DNA of 64,000 nt from Yamagishiella unicocca (lineage: Eukaryota; Chlorophyta; Chlorophyceae; Chlamydomonadales; Volvocaceae), in assembly GCA_003116995.1 (NCBI GenBank), contig BDSL01000141.1, forward strand, positions 62,001 through 126,000. Direction: 5' to 3'. Positions 10,401 to 22,464 of this stretch are shown piece after piece. Numbering within the stretch: the stretch's first letter is position 1; every line of letters starts with the position of its first letter. Position numbers and translations under genes: made by a program. The notes below the pieces were generated by a model. It worked only from the letters and a program-made list of their open reading frames with translations, was not told the origin of the DNA and made no database searches.

Positions 10401-13400
10401 GCCACCTGACCCCGGCCGGACGCCGCACCGGACAGACCACCAGCTGCGTCGACCAGGGCCGCCCTGGGGTTGCGTTCTCATCCTGCCGTACCCTGTCGTA
10501 CCGCTGCCGCAGCTCGCTCGTCAACGAGCTGCTGTCCATCGCCTCCTCCTTCCAGCGGGTGGGCCACGTGCCCGAGAGCAGCTTCATCGCGCTGCTGGGG
10601 GAGGTGCGGCCGCTGGAGGAGATCAGGCGGCCGGGGGGCGGCGAGCAGGAGGAGCAGGTGAGGGGGGGAGGCTGGGGCGGGTGGCGGCGGCAGGCAGCAG
10701 CTCTGCGGCCGCTGTGGGGCCTGCGTGCACACATGTGCGCAGTAGGTACCGGGTGCACCTAGCAGGACTCTTGTGGTGCGGGGGTGCAGCCGCCGTGTTG
10801 CTGATCGTAAGGCGGCTAGGGGGGATATAAGGTAATCAAAATAAGATAATCCGCGAATTCCCGGGGTGAAGTGTTTTTGCTGTCACTCGGGGCAGCCGCT
10901 GCCGACCCCGCTGCCGCGGTCGTTGTGGCGTTGCTCCCGGCAGTGGAGCCTGGCCAGGAGGGCTCCCTGGACCTGAGGTCCCACTCACCGGCACACGGCC
11001 CCCCCGGGGGTCACCTCCGGCCTCCCTTCGACTTCCAACTTCACCTCCGACCTCTCCGTTGCACCCCTCCTCCCCTCCCCTACCTTCCCCCCCTCCCCGG
11101 CAGGACGCCCCCATGCTGCTGGTTCTGTCCTCACCGCAGCTGCTGTGTCTGGCCCGGGCGGTGCTGCTGTGGGGGCTGCAGCCGCCGGCAGGGTGGCCGG
11201 AGGCGTTCCTGCAGGTGGGTTGGGGGGCGACCCGTGGGTCGGCACTTAGGGACAAGTGCCGACCACGGGGGGAGGCCCAGCTTCAAAATTGGGGGCTGGG
11301 GCGCGGCCCGGCCGGGTATGTTGGCGGAACATATGCCTTGCACCCCCGCTGTTGCCCCCCTGCGCTCCTGTTCTCTCGCCGCTGGCCTGAAAACTGCTGC
11401 TGCAGGCGGGTTCGAGGCCGGGCGAGGAGGGGCGGGGGAGCGTGGGGGGGAATGGGTCCTTGAGGCAGTCCAGGGGGCGGGAGTCCCGAGGATGGATTTG
11501 CGCAAATTTGGCTCCGAGACCACGAGAATCCTAACCCGTACCACCGGCGCTCCCCCCCTCCCCCCTGTAGGCCGCGTACACGCGCATCTCGCGGGCCAAC
11601 AAGCTGGCGGGGGCGGGGCCGGGGCTGAGCGGCGACGAGGCCATGGAGGCGGCGGAGGCGGAGGGGGCGCTCGGGGTGGGGGGGCTGGCGGCGCTGCTGT
11701 GGGCGGCGGTGATGATGGAGGCGAGACCAGCTGACCCAGGTGGGTGGGTGGGGGTTTGGGGGGTTGGTTGCGGCGGCCGTCCTTTCCTCGTGGTTCCCGG
11801 CTTTTCCCTATGTCTTAAGTTGGAGGTCTTGGTGGTGGTGGTGGCAGTCGAGGAGCAGGGAGTGGGAGTCGGCGCCGACGTCTGACCCCTACGGGCCGGG
11901 TTCCTTCTGTTCCGCCTCCCCTGCCTGCCTGCGGGCGCAGGTGGTCAGTGGATGGCGGAGCTGATGGCTGCGTCGCTGCGGCGGCTGCGGGAGGTGCTGG
12001 CGGCGCCGCAGGTGGTGCTGGCGGCGGAGGCGGCGGGCGGAGGCAGCAGCGCCGCCGGCGCCGGCAGCACCCTCCCTGGCGCTGTCGGAACCAGCCTGCA
12101 GGTGGGGGCCCCGGGGGCCAGGCAACGAGTAAACCGGGGTTTTGGGGTCGAGGAGATGAACCCCCGGGACGAGCACGTGCCGTACATGATGCCGTACGAA
12201 CGTGTAACTCTCCTCCGACCCTTCTTATCGCGGCATGCTTTTGTAGCAGCAGCAACACCCGCAGCACCGTCAATATCCTTCCTTCCGCGCCCGAAGTCAC
12301 CGAGGTGAGTTAGACGACGCTAACGGCCAGCCGCTGCGCCCCCTCCCTCCCCCTGCCCAGGATATGGTCGGGCTGGTTTCGGCGCTGCAGCAGATGATGT
12401 ACGACCCCGGCCAGGAGTGGGTCAGCACCTGCCTGCAGGTGCGGCCGCGCCCCTGCTCGTCCTCCTCGCGTCGCATGTCGTACCTCAGCTGCACGAACCA
12501 GGAGTGCGCCATCACCCGCCTGCGGCTGCCCCCTCCCACCGGGTATCCGACGACCATGCGCGAACTACCGGTATCCTGTCCCGTCGCTTAAAAGGTTCTT
12601 ATGCCACCCCCCCGGGCAGCATCCCCCGGCCCCCGGCAGCATCCCCCCCTCGGGCAGCACTACGTTGCTGTAACAGGAACCAACCGCCTTCACCAACCAC
12701 AGCCCCGTTCCTCCCTTCCCTGGCTAACGCTTTCCAACCCCTCTCGCCCGCCCCCGTCTCCCCCCCCCAGGCCGCCGCCATAACCCAGGCACGCACCGAC
12801 CCATCGGCCGCCTCCGCCGCCTCGGGCGACTCGCTGCCGGGTGACGCGCTGTCGGCGCTGCTGTTCCTGGCGGCGCAGTACGACCACCCGCAGGACGAAG
12901 CGACCCGCGGGTCGGTGGTGGGCATGGCGCAGGCGGCCCAGGACTGGATGCGATTGCAGGCAGCAGCAACAGCAGCCGCCGGTGGTGGTGGTGGTGGTGA
13001 TGGTGGCGGCTCCCCTCTGTCTGTCCCGGGCGCGCTGTTCAGCAGTCGCGGCCTGACGCAGCTGCTGATGGCCCTTGTGCGCATGGGCGGGAGGCCGTCG
13101 GAGGAGTGGGTGGCAGCGTGGACGGCGGCGGCGGAGCCGCTGGCGCGAGGAGGCGGCGGCGGCACCTTTGACGCGGACCAGGTGGGGGGCCCGGGGGGGT
13201 ATGAGAGGAAACCCGAAGGTCGGCACTGAAAAGTTGAACCGAAGAGGAAACGAGAGGGAGGCGTACTGGGGTATGGCGCCAGAACCGGGCGAGAGGCGTA
13301 TGGGCATGTGGCGAATGGCAGCGAAGTCACGAGGGCTGGGGTGAAGGAGGCTGGCGGGGTGCTGCTGCCCAACCCGGGGGGGGGGTAGGTTCGTCACGGT

Positions 13401-16400
13401 GCGTACGACAGCTGACTGGCGCCTTCCTCCTAAACCCTGGATCCGGTCCCCGCACCCCCCCGGGGCCTCCCCCCCCCTCCCTCTCCCTCCCTCCCCCCGC
13501 TGCGCAGGTCATCGCGGTGATGGCTACCGCCGCTGAGGCCGAGGTGCCGCTGTCGGAGGAGCTGCAGCTGGACATGGTGGCAGGGCTGCTGATGCCGCCG
13601 CAGGCGTCCCCGACCCAAGGGTCGGCGGCGACGCAGGCCGGCGTCTCAGGCCCCGGGGCCTTCCTGCCGAGCGCCGCCGTCGCCGCCGCCGCCGCCCCCG
13701 GCCCTTCCGGCGCCGCTGGCTCCTCTGTCCCAGGCGCCCCCCCCTCCGGCGCCAGCCCGGGTGGCGACGTGGCGATCCGCAGCCTGCCTCAGTTCCGTCA
13801 GCTGCTGGACATCGTGGAGCTGCAGCCGCACCAGCTGAGGCCGGGGTGGCTGGAGCCCTTTGTGGCGCTGGTGGAGGATTTCAGGTGGGCGGTTGACGGT
13901 TGGCGGTTAGCGGTTGAAGGCAGGGGCTCGGGAGGGGGGATGGAGTGAACGCGTAGGGCGGCGGATGGTCGGCAAGGGCGGTGGCGGGGCCCAGGTCAGT
14001 CGCCGGTGGTGATTATGGTGGCGGTGGTGGTGGCAGGCAGGTGGTGTGTATGCCTGGTGGGGCTGGCACGAAGAAAAACTCTGCTCCCCTCCCCCCCTCC
14101 CCCCCCCCCACACACACTACCCTGTGGTGTAACCGGGTCTTCACGCCACACCCCTCACACAAACTCACAGGCTGAGGCTGAGCTCGCGGGAGCTGCTGGC
14201 GGTGCTGCGCGTGCTGGGCTATTTCAGGTGGGCGGCTGGGGGGCGGTGGCTGGGGGACGGGCGGGAGGGGCCCAGGGCGCAGCAGCAGGGGCACAGGGCG
14301 CAGCAGCAGGGGCACAGGGCGCAGCAGCGTGAGGCCAAGGCACAGCTGCGGATGAGGATGATGTCCGCCCTGCAAAGAACTCGAGTTGACACCCACCCTC
14401 TTCGACAGTCCCCGCATACCCTACCCCCAACCCCTCCGTCCGCAACACCCCCAACCCCCCCAACCCCCAACCCTCAACCCCCAACCCCCAGGGACACCCT
14501 GCTGATGGACACCGCCGCAGTCATGCAGGGCCCCGCCGCCTCCTCCCAGGGGGGGCCAGCAGCGCCCGCGGCATCTCGCCGCCAGGGCAGCACCGCCGGC
14601 CCCACCGTCCTCCGCCCCTCCGCGCCCCCCTCCCCGCCCTCGGCCTCCGCCTCCTCCGCCAGCTCCGAAACCGCCAACGACTCCCCCGCCCTGCTGGACT
14701 CCACCTGGGTCCGCGGCCTGCTGGACGACCTCCGAGCTCGGGGGGGCCTGAGGGGCCCGCGGGACCTGATGCAGCTTGCGCAGGTGCGGGGGCTCCGAAA
14801 CCACTCGCCCTGTACGGCAAAATCTCCTAGTAACTCGACCGGGTGGCACAGGACGGGCATTTTGACGAGCGGGGGTTTGGTTGCCGGAGCCTCCTGCAGC
14901 CGACCCATTTCATTGTTGTCCACTAACCCGCGCGCCCCCCTTTCTTGTTTTACCCCTCCCTTGCCCGCCCACCCCTCACCCACACCCCTCACCCTCCCAC
15001 CTCACCCCGACCTCGCCAACCCGCACACTCCGACCAGGCGCTGTCGTCACTCAGCGCCCCACCTGAGCTGCTGTCGTACGTGGAGGTGGGTGCGGTGCGG
15101 GCAGGGCGCGGGGGGCGAGCGCGTTACGTGCTCCTGAGTGCCCGACGTGTGCAGCGTTGTGCCGTCTTGGGCAGCACCAGGGTTTCGGTACCATGGCCGG
15201 GTTCCCGCACCCTCCACCCGTTACTGCTGCCGGGCGCTGCTGCCGCTGCTGCTGCTGCTGCTGCCTGGGGGCCCGCTCCTCCCCGCCCCTGCCCAGGTAC
15301 GGCAGCAGCCAACACTGCCTCCTCCGTCGCTGACCTGAAGCAGCGGCCCCGTCGGGGGGTTAGCAACCCACCGACCCACCGACTCGCGCGTTCATCCTAG
15401 TACCTCGCCTGTCCTGCCGTGCCTCCCACTCTGTGCAGGTGTTTGCTGTGGCGCTGACAGGGGATGACGGCCGCCGTAAGGCCCAGCTGCCGACGGGGCC
15501 CGCGGCACGAGCCACCGCCGGCGCAGCAGCACCCTCTGCGTCCGCCAGCACAGCGGCTGCGGCTGCGGCTGCTGCGGCTGCTGCGGCTGGTGGGGGTCCG
15601 GGTGCTGCCCAGCCGTCCGCAGCGCGCATCCGGCTGCGGCTGCAGCGGGAGGCGGCGGAGAGACGTGGCGCGGTGCGTGTTCCGTGGGTCTCAGAAAGGC
15701 GGGGAAGTACCGGTAGGGGCATTAGAGGACACAGGAATGTAGGAGGGTAAGGTGCCCGCGTTTTGAAGAGAGTTGGAAGGGTTTAGGGTTTAGGGCCTGT
15801 GGGGTTTTAGGGTTTTTTGGTCCACGGCCTTTCACGCTGGTCCATGTCCGTCGCTTATCCGAGCGCTGCCTCCCCCCAGGTATCGGTAGTGGCCCGTTGG
15901 CTGATCCCACCGAAACACGGTCCACCCAAACGCAGGACGCCGGGGCCGCCACCGCCGCTGCTTCTGCTTCTGCGGCAGCGAGTGGGCTCTCGGCGGCAGT
16001 GGAGGACCAGGACGAGGACGAGGACGAGGCCCAGGAGTGGGGGCTAGCCTGGCCCGCAATGCTAGGCGCTTTCGCTGCGGGGGGCCACGTGCCGGAGCGC
16101 AGGTACGACATCTGTACGGCACCGGGCAGCCAGCTTGCTGGACGAGTCGAAGCTGACAACGCCCTCGCGTGTTTCCCTCCTGCCTGGTGGCCCCTCGCTG
16201 CTTCCCTCTTCCCCCCTCGGACTGAAACATGCGCCTGGGAGCCCCCCACCACGTCCCTCGCACCACACGGGCACGGACACGGGCTCAATACACACCTCCC
16301 GCCCGCCCCGCCCCCTTCCCCCCGCGCCCTCGCTGCATCCCTTGGTCGGCCATGCCAGGTGGTGGGACCGCTTCGCCGCCGCCACGTCTCCGGTCCTAGA

Positions 16401-19400
16401 GTCGTACGAGCCGCCGCGACTTGCCGCCACCGCTGCGGCCGCACTCGGCCTGAGCAGCCAGCATGCGACGGCGGAGGCGGCGGCGCGAGCTGGCGGCAGG
16501 GAGGGCGGGGCGGGGGGCTCCCAGGAGGCCCGCCTGGCGCTGCTGCCGAACCTGGAGTGGCACCAGCAGGTGTGCGGGAGGGGGGGGACGGGAGGGAAGG
16601 CGGAGGGGAGGGGACGGGAGGGGGCAGGGGGAATGAGAGGGGGAAGGGGGTACGAGAGGGCATTGTATGGATAGACATGGTGGAGGTGGGTCCGGAGGTG
16701 GGGTGGGAGGGGCGTGGTGGCACGTCCCCTCCCCTGCCCCTCGCCTGCCCCTCCCCTGCCCCTCACGCCTCAGCACTGACGTGCCATCCACCCACATCCC
16801 AATCATTGCTGCTGCTGTTGTTGCCGCTGGTGCCGCTGCTGCTGCTGCTGTTGCCGCTGCTGCCGCTGCTGCCGCTGCTGCTGCTGCTGCTGCTGTTGTT
16901 GCCGCTGGTGCCGCCGCAGGCCTTCAGCCACGTGGCTGACGCCATCCGCTCGTGCCCCGTCAGCATGGACCAGGTGGGTGCGGGCCGTGGTGTTGACCGT
17001 TTGAGGGGGGCGGGGTTTCGAGTAAGACCCGTGGAGGGGGCCGGGGGGGGGGGCTTCATCAGCCTCCTCAGCGGGGGGCCGCAACGGAGAGTAACCAGCA
17101 GCACCCCATGCGCCTCCACCCCCTCCGCCCCCTCCACCCCCTCCGCCCCCTCCAACCCCACCCGCCTCACAAAACACAACCGCTGTCCCCCCGCAGTCAC
17201 CATGTCGCCCGCAGCTGCCGCCACCACCATCTCCCCCCCGTTTATACATGCCCTCCGCCTCCTATGTTGTGTAACCGGGTCTTCTCACCCCCCCTTCCCC
17301 CCACCCCATCACCCGCCAGGTTCGCGACCAGGCAGTGGAGGAGCTGTCGGAGCAGCGCCGCCAGCAGCTGCAGCAGCAGCAGCAGCAGGGCGCCACCACC
17401 TCCTCTTCCGCGGGCGCTGAGGGGTCGGAGGCGGATGCCGAGGGGGCGCAGTTTTCATCGGATGAGTTCCGGGACGCCTGCATGGCCGTGTCCTCGCAGC
17501 TGCCCGCACTGCTGCTGCAGCTCACGCAGCCGAGGGTGCCGCTGCCGCCGCAGCTGCTGGGGGTGATGGAGGACCTGGCGACGGACGCGGCGGCGGGGGC
17601 GGAGCGGGCGATGGAGGAGGCGGAGGCGGTGGGCGGCGCTGTGGGGCGGCCGGCGGGGGCTGGCCGGGGGCAGGAGGAGGACCTGGCGGCTGCGGGCGGG
17701 GAGGTGGATTTCGATTCCATCGTCTACGCGCAGCAGATCATGACGCTGGTCATGCAGGTGGGTGCGGGAGGGGGGGGGGTTAAGAGAATGGGGGATGGTG
17801 GATGCAGGTGGGTGGGGGAGGGGGGGGTTAAAGAGAATGGGGGATGGGGGGGAAGGGAGCGTGAGGAGGTCTCGTGGGGTTTTGATGGCGGGGAGTGGGG
17901 GGGGTAGATGGGGGGGTAGATGGGGGGGTGGGTAGCAGGTATTGGGGTTCCTGTAATTTCGCCTGGTGCGGGTAAGGCCAGTCCTCCCCCCCGCCCAGAG
18001 ATCCCTTCGTGAGGCCGCCTCTAAAGACCTGAACCCCTACCTCGGGGCTGCTTCCCCTCCCCCCCCCCGCAGACCTTCCTAGCTTCCGACTTCCAGCCCA
18101 GCGAGTCGTGGATGCAGCGGGTGGCGGCGGTGATGCTGTTCAGCAGGCCGGTGTGGGGGGCAGGTACGAGGAGGCAGGCGAGGGGCCGGCAGAGCCAGGT
18201 GCTAGGGGGGCGGGGGTAAGGGGGCTAACGCACCCAATGATCCCGTGTTTTTGTTATTGTCGCGAATGGGTTGCGTACCCCATCCATACCGGTCACGAGG
18301 CTTCCTTGTCATTCCTGCTGGGCCTTGCGTGCTGCGCCTGCGCCTCAGGCTCCGAAACCGGTGAGCTCCTGGAGCAGCAGCACCTGCTGCTGGCCCCCGA
18401 CCAGCTCACCACGCTGTCGTACCTGGCGGGGCGCTTCGGGCTGCCGCTGCAGCCCCAACAGGTGGGGGCGGGTGGGCGGGGATTTGGAGGGGGTGGGCGG
18501 GGCGGGGGATAGGGGCTTCACTTCAACATTGAGGAGGGCTTGGACTTGATTTCAGCTGATGGGCTCGTTCTGGTGCTGCAACTCCGTTCTGTGTGTGTGT
18601 GTGTTCCGGGACACAGCACCCCCCTGGTCACTCGCTGCGGGGGGGAAAGGGGGAGACACCGCATACACATGTGACTGTGCGCCTTGTCCCTTCGGAAGCT
18701 TCTTCGCCCCCTTCTCCCCTCCGTTCCCCAACCCTCACCGCAACCTCACCCTCCTGGTCGTACCCCCCCACCCCCCCAGGTCCGGCTGCTGCTGCAGCAC
18801 GCCGCCCGCCAGGCCGCCTCTGGGGAGCTAGCAGCCGGGGAGCTGGCGGCTGCGCTGTCGGGGCTGTCGGGGGTTTCGGGGGTGGATGTGCTGGAGGAGG
18901 GCGAGGAGGAGCTGACGGAGCTGCTCGAGGTCAGGGAGCCAGGGGGGGCCGGGTGGGGGAGGGCAGACCGGGGCGGGGGGGAGGGCGGGTGAGCGGGCGG
19001 GGGGCGGGGGGGCACCCGAGGCGCAGGTGTGTTTTAAAGTCCCACGATGCCTGCGGCGTCGGACCGTACGGTAGTACGGCAGGGGTACGAGCGCGGTGTC
19101 CTCCCTGAGGCTGCTCCATCCCCTGCGGCACCATCCGCCTGCATCCCTGCCACCCTGATTGGTACTCCTCTCTTCCTCCGCCCTCCTCCCATTCTCCCTC
19201 TCCCTCCTACCCGCCCTGCTACCCCGCCTCCCCGCACTTTCGCGTGTTCGTTTTCTTTCCCTTTTCCTTTTCACAGCCCCGACAGGCCGCCTCTACAGGT
19301 TTGCCGGTAGTCAGTCCCAGTGCTCCAGCATGCGCCCACAAAATCGGTGTCCGACGACCATGCGCCAACTATCCTGTCCCTGTCGTGTAAACGGTTTTTA

Positions 19401-22400
19401 TGCCCCCCCTGCCCCCCCCTGCCTCCACTACATTTCTCCAGTCGAGTTACCGGTTCTTTTATTGTAACCCCCCTACCCCCCTCAAACCCCCTGCAGGCCC
19501 TGTCCCTCCAGGCCAGCCAGCTGTCCCCCCAGGGTCTGGCCGAGTCCGCCGGCGCGCTGCTGCAGCTGGGAGTTGGGCTGCAGCCCGAGCTGGCGGCCAG
19601 GTTCCGACAGCCGCTGGTGCGCAACGCAGCAGAGCTGACGCCGCGGCAGGTGGGATAACGGAACAGGGACGATACCGTACACACCTTCCCGTACATGCAC
19701 TTGCCGTACGGGTGCGGATTTGAAGTGTGTGGAGGGAACTGGCAGGTGCCGAGGTCCCTATCACCAGGCGCCGACGTCCAGGCAAGCTGGGGCGAAGCGC
19801 CTATACCGTAGCAGCGCTGCCATCATCGCCGGAGGATTGAATCCGTAGCTCACTCCGTTGCACCGGCAGAGAACAGTGCCAGCAAAGCCCTCCTGCTGCA
19901 CCCCCTCCCCCATCATCAATCCACGGGTTTGCTCTCATACCCTCGACATAAACCGCCATTGTCAACCGCCATTATCAACCGCCATTATAAACCGCCATTG
20001 TCAACCGCCTTTCCCCCAGGCGCTGGCGGTGCTGGCAGCCGGGTCCAGCATGGGGCTTGAGCCGCCCACGCGGGAGCTGCTGGCGGCGCTATCGATGCAG
20101 GTGGACCGGGGGCGAGGGGCGAGGGAGGAGGGAGGAAGGAGGGATTGGCGTGCTGGTATGGTGGAGCGACTGCTGGCTGCTGCTTCCGACTGCGAAGGCG
20201 GGTTCTCCGACGAGTCGGCGGGTTGCTGCTGCTGCTGCCGCTGCTGTCGCCGCTGCTGCTACTGCTGCTGGTGTTTGTGTGTGGGGGGTGCCTCCTGCGG
20301 CTCCCCCACACCGCCTCTGGTGCTGAGGCGCTCAACGACTGGACCATCGACCCCAACATGGGCGGAGGGCACGTCTCACACCTCACTGCCGCCCCCGCCT
20401 CACTGCCGCCCCCGCCTCACTGCCCCCCCCCGCCGCTGTGTCGCACCCGCTACCTCGCTGCAGGTGGGGCGGCTGGCGGCGCACCCCGACCCGCTGGGCC
20501 CGTCAGCAGCCACGGAGGTGGCGTACGAGGTGAGGACTTGTGGAGGGGGCTGGCGGGGGGGGTGACTGGGCTGGGGGTTACGCTCAATCTCCTGGCAACA
20601 CCCGGCCCCCCTGCGCCCATCCTCTCCCGCCCCCCCCCCCCATCGCTCGCAGGTGCTCCGGTGGTTCCCCGAGGTGGCTCCCGCTGAGTCGGAGAGCTAC
20701 ATCAGCCGACTCAAGGGAGGGCTGCAGGTGTGTTTGTGTAAAGCTACTACCGGTAGTACGTGAAAAGCGACGGGAGAGAGGAAAGGAACAATGAAATGAA
20801 AAGCCCCACCTCGACCCCCACTCGACCCCACAGGGCCTGGTGCGGCGGCTGGACGAGGTGAGCCCCGCCGCCGCCTCCAAGCTGGCGCTGCTGCTGTCCA
20901 CCGCGGGGGTGAGCCCCGAGGGCCGCTCCCCCGAGGAGCAGCAGGCGGCGCTGCAGCCCCTGGTGGCGGCCTCCCTGGAGGGGCTGGCGGAGTATGACAA
21001 CGAGCAGCTGTCCAACGCGATCATGGGGCTCAGCCTGCTGCGGGTGCAGCTGCCCCGGGCCTGGCTGGAGCAGTTCACGGAGGTGGGGGGAGCGCGGGTT
21101 TTACCTGTAACCACACACGCGCACCAAGTTCTCCAGCATGGGTTTCCAGACGAGCGTACCAAACGTTTCCTTATCGGTTTTCCTATTCGGTGCTGACTCG
21201 CAGACCCTCTCTCCCCCCCTTACACACAAGCACACATACAAGGCTTAGCGGTAACTGGACATACACTCAGGATTGAACGCCTTGTAGCTCTTGTTGTCTC
21301 GAGCCGCGCCCCTGCCCCTCCGCGCTACTAAGCCACGACTTCAAACCCGCCTCCCCCCCACCCCCCACCTCACCCCCCCATCTCACCCCCCATCTCACCC
21401 CCCACCCCCACCCCGCGCCCACCTCGCAGGCCTCCCGGCTGCTGCTGCCCGAGGCCGACGCGCGCAGCCTGTCGTACACCCTGTCTGGCCTCGCCGACCA
21501 GCAGGCCTCCCTGGAGCCCCCCTACGCTGCCGCCTTCTGGTCCGAGGTACGGCGGCAGGCTGCCCCCCCGCTGCGCGCCTTCGACCTGCTGTCGGCTCGC
21601 ACAGTGCTGGAGGCGGCGGGGCAGCTGGGTCTGCGGCCGGACAGGGAGCTGATGCAGGTGCGGGAGGCGGGAAGACCCGGGTACGCGACATAGGGGACGG
21701 GGGACAGAAACTAGCTTGCGTATAGTTTGGGGACACGCGCCTGAGTGTTCATGCTGGAGGACTCGGGGTTGACTATCGGACACCTGTACACGCGGCCCGT
21801 TGACGTCCCCCCCCCCCGGCACCCTCCCTGGTGTGCTGCCGCCCTCACGTTCGCCGGCAGGCGGTGCTGGACTGCGCGCTGATGCGCTACAGGGAGGCCC
21901 CCGACCCGGCGGGTCTGGCGGAGCTGGTACAGGTGGGAAGCGACACGGCAGGGCTGAGCAATAAGAGGGCGTATGTGGTATTACGGTAGAGGAGAGAGGG
22001 GGCGGAGGCGGGATGACCCCCCGGGGGCAGTCCGGCGGGGTCGCAAGTCTGGCGGAGGTGGCGGCGCCCGTGTCTAGTGCGGTGGGTTGGGATGGGTTGG
22101 GTGTTGTTTCGGGTGGCGAGGGCGTCCGGTGTGTGTCTTGGGTTGTCAGGACGGGCGCCCAGAGCCAAGCAACATGCGTCACCCACACCCCTCCGTCTAC
22201 TCGCCTCCCGTCTCTTCTGGACCGCCATCTTCACCGCCTTGGTTTGTCGGCCGTGGATTCGCGGATCTTCTTTAAACCCCTCTGCCCTCCTCGCCCGGGG
22301 CCCCTCTTCCTCCGCAGGTGATGGCCAGCTTCAGCTACGTGCCCACACCCGGCTGGGCGGCGGAGGCCAGGTCGGCGCTGTCGGCCTCGATGGGCTCCCT

Positions 22401-22464
22401 GCCGAGGGAGGCGCAGGCGGCGGTGGCGGGCTTCCTGCAGACGGCCATTCCTCGGGGGCTCTGA
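7406..22464 (+). CDS. Large helical-repeat protein, FASTK/RAP/OPR-like, probably organelle-targeted
   Basis: Thirty-one exons: 7406-7534, 8862-9112, 9431-9551, 9777-9860, 9954-10051, 10513-10657, 11104-11214, 11571-11739, 11941-12101, 12361-12438, 12771-13181, 13508-13884, 14171-14227, 14492-14783, 15038-15085, 15439-15712, 15880-16102, 16359-16569, 16920-16973, 17320-17757, 18073-18163, 18349-18461, 18780-18929, 19497-19649, 20020-20100, 20464-20529, 20653-20727, 20834-21082, 21430-21657, 21861-21932, 22318-22464 (TGA). Phases agree throughout, giving 1,718 residues. The protein is a chain of helix pairs such as LSSPQLLCLARAVLLWGLQP and LAEYDNEQLSNAIMGLSLLR, following the 'Ala-rich helix, LGL.PP, W' pattern of organelle RNA-binding FASTK/RAP and OPR-like repeats. 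Near the N-terminus AASWRELRDLYSATARRID resembles the motif that opens such repeat tracts. No RAP domain is visible at the C-terminus. The N-terminus MFHASIRLQKP could be a transit peptide. The first two donors (GTCGGC, GTCAGC) are weak, so exons may be missed in 7535-8861. Function is inferred. Confidence 0.68.
7825..7885 (+). repeat. CCACCACCGCCAC microsatellite-like tract in intron 1
   Basis: Short tandem CCACCACCGCCAC units in the first intron of the helical-repeat gene. No coding role is apparent. Confidence 0.6.
8550..8785 (+). repeat. Longest copy of the dispersed intronic element
   Basis: Starts near gcgcccaaaaccggttctgc and runs through gcgcggggtcctcgcttcct, aaaggtcatattacgacctt, ccagttctcccgcatgcatc and atccacgggtttccctcgaa into a C-rich tail. 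Positions 8645-8770 are nearly identical to 36349-36467. Related full-length copies lie at 50639-50865 (reverse) and 52748-52975. The next exon starts at 8862. Confidence 0.8.
12540..12605 (+). repeat. Partial dispersed intronic element
   Basis: tatccgacgaccatgcgcga, then cctgtcccgtcgcttaaaag, aligns with the copy at 19347-19400. It lies in the intron between the exons ending at 12438 and starting at 12771. Confidence 0.55.
16800..16918 (+). repeat. CTG/TTG trinucleotide tract directly before an exon
   Basis: Imperfect ctg/ttg/ccg triplets fill the 3' part of the intron 16570-16919 up to the acceptor at 16919. They keep an open frame by chance (poly-Leu/Ala in translation), but the splice phases favour an intron. 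Confidence 0.6.
19317..19475 (+). repeat. Two dispersed intronic element copies in tandem
   Basis: The first copy, 19317-19402, reads gtgctccagcatgcgcccac, then gtgtccgacgaccatgcgcc, then gtgtaaacggtttttatgcc. The second, 19430-19475, carries tcgagttaccggttctttta and tgtaaccc. The second ends about 22 bp before the exon at 19497. The first matches the reverse copy at 31565-31640 over most of its length. Confidence 0.7.
19950..20012 (+). repeat. 13-bp tandem repeat before exon 25 of the helical-repeat gene
   Basis: Four to five copies of aaccgccattgtc / aaccgccattatc precede the acceptor at 20019. Confidence 0.7.
21658..21765 (-). repeat. Dispersed intronic element, reverse copy starting at a donor site
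   Basis: In reverse orientation: catgctgg (complement of ccagcatg) at the far end and gaagacccgggtacgcgac at the near end. It begins within about 15 bp of the donor at 21658, so its 3' end faces the exon 21430-21657. Confidence 0.6.
22235..22295 (+). repeat. TCGGCCGTGGATTCGCGGA-type intronic motif
   Basis: The motif tttgtcggccgtggattcgc recurs at 28236-28270 and 40711-40745; shorter versions occur at 5425-5445 and 5668-5692. Here it ends about 25 bp before the last exon of the helical-repeat gene (22318). Confidence 0.75.

Noticed and set aside
15880..17420. 507-codon continuous frame in the helical-repeat gene
   Set aside because: Its middle parts run through two introns. Splicing at 16102/16359, 16569/16920 and 16973/17320 keeps phase and gives coherent helices, while read-through gives low-complexity sequence.
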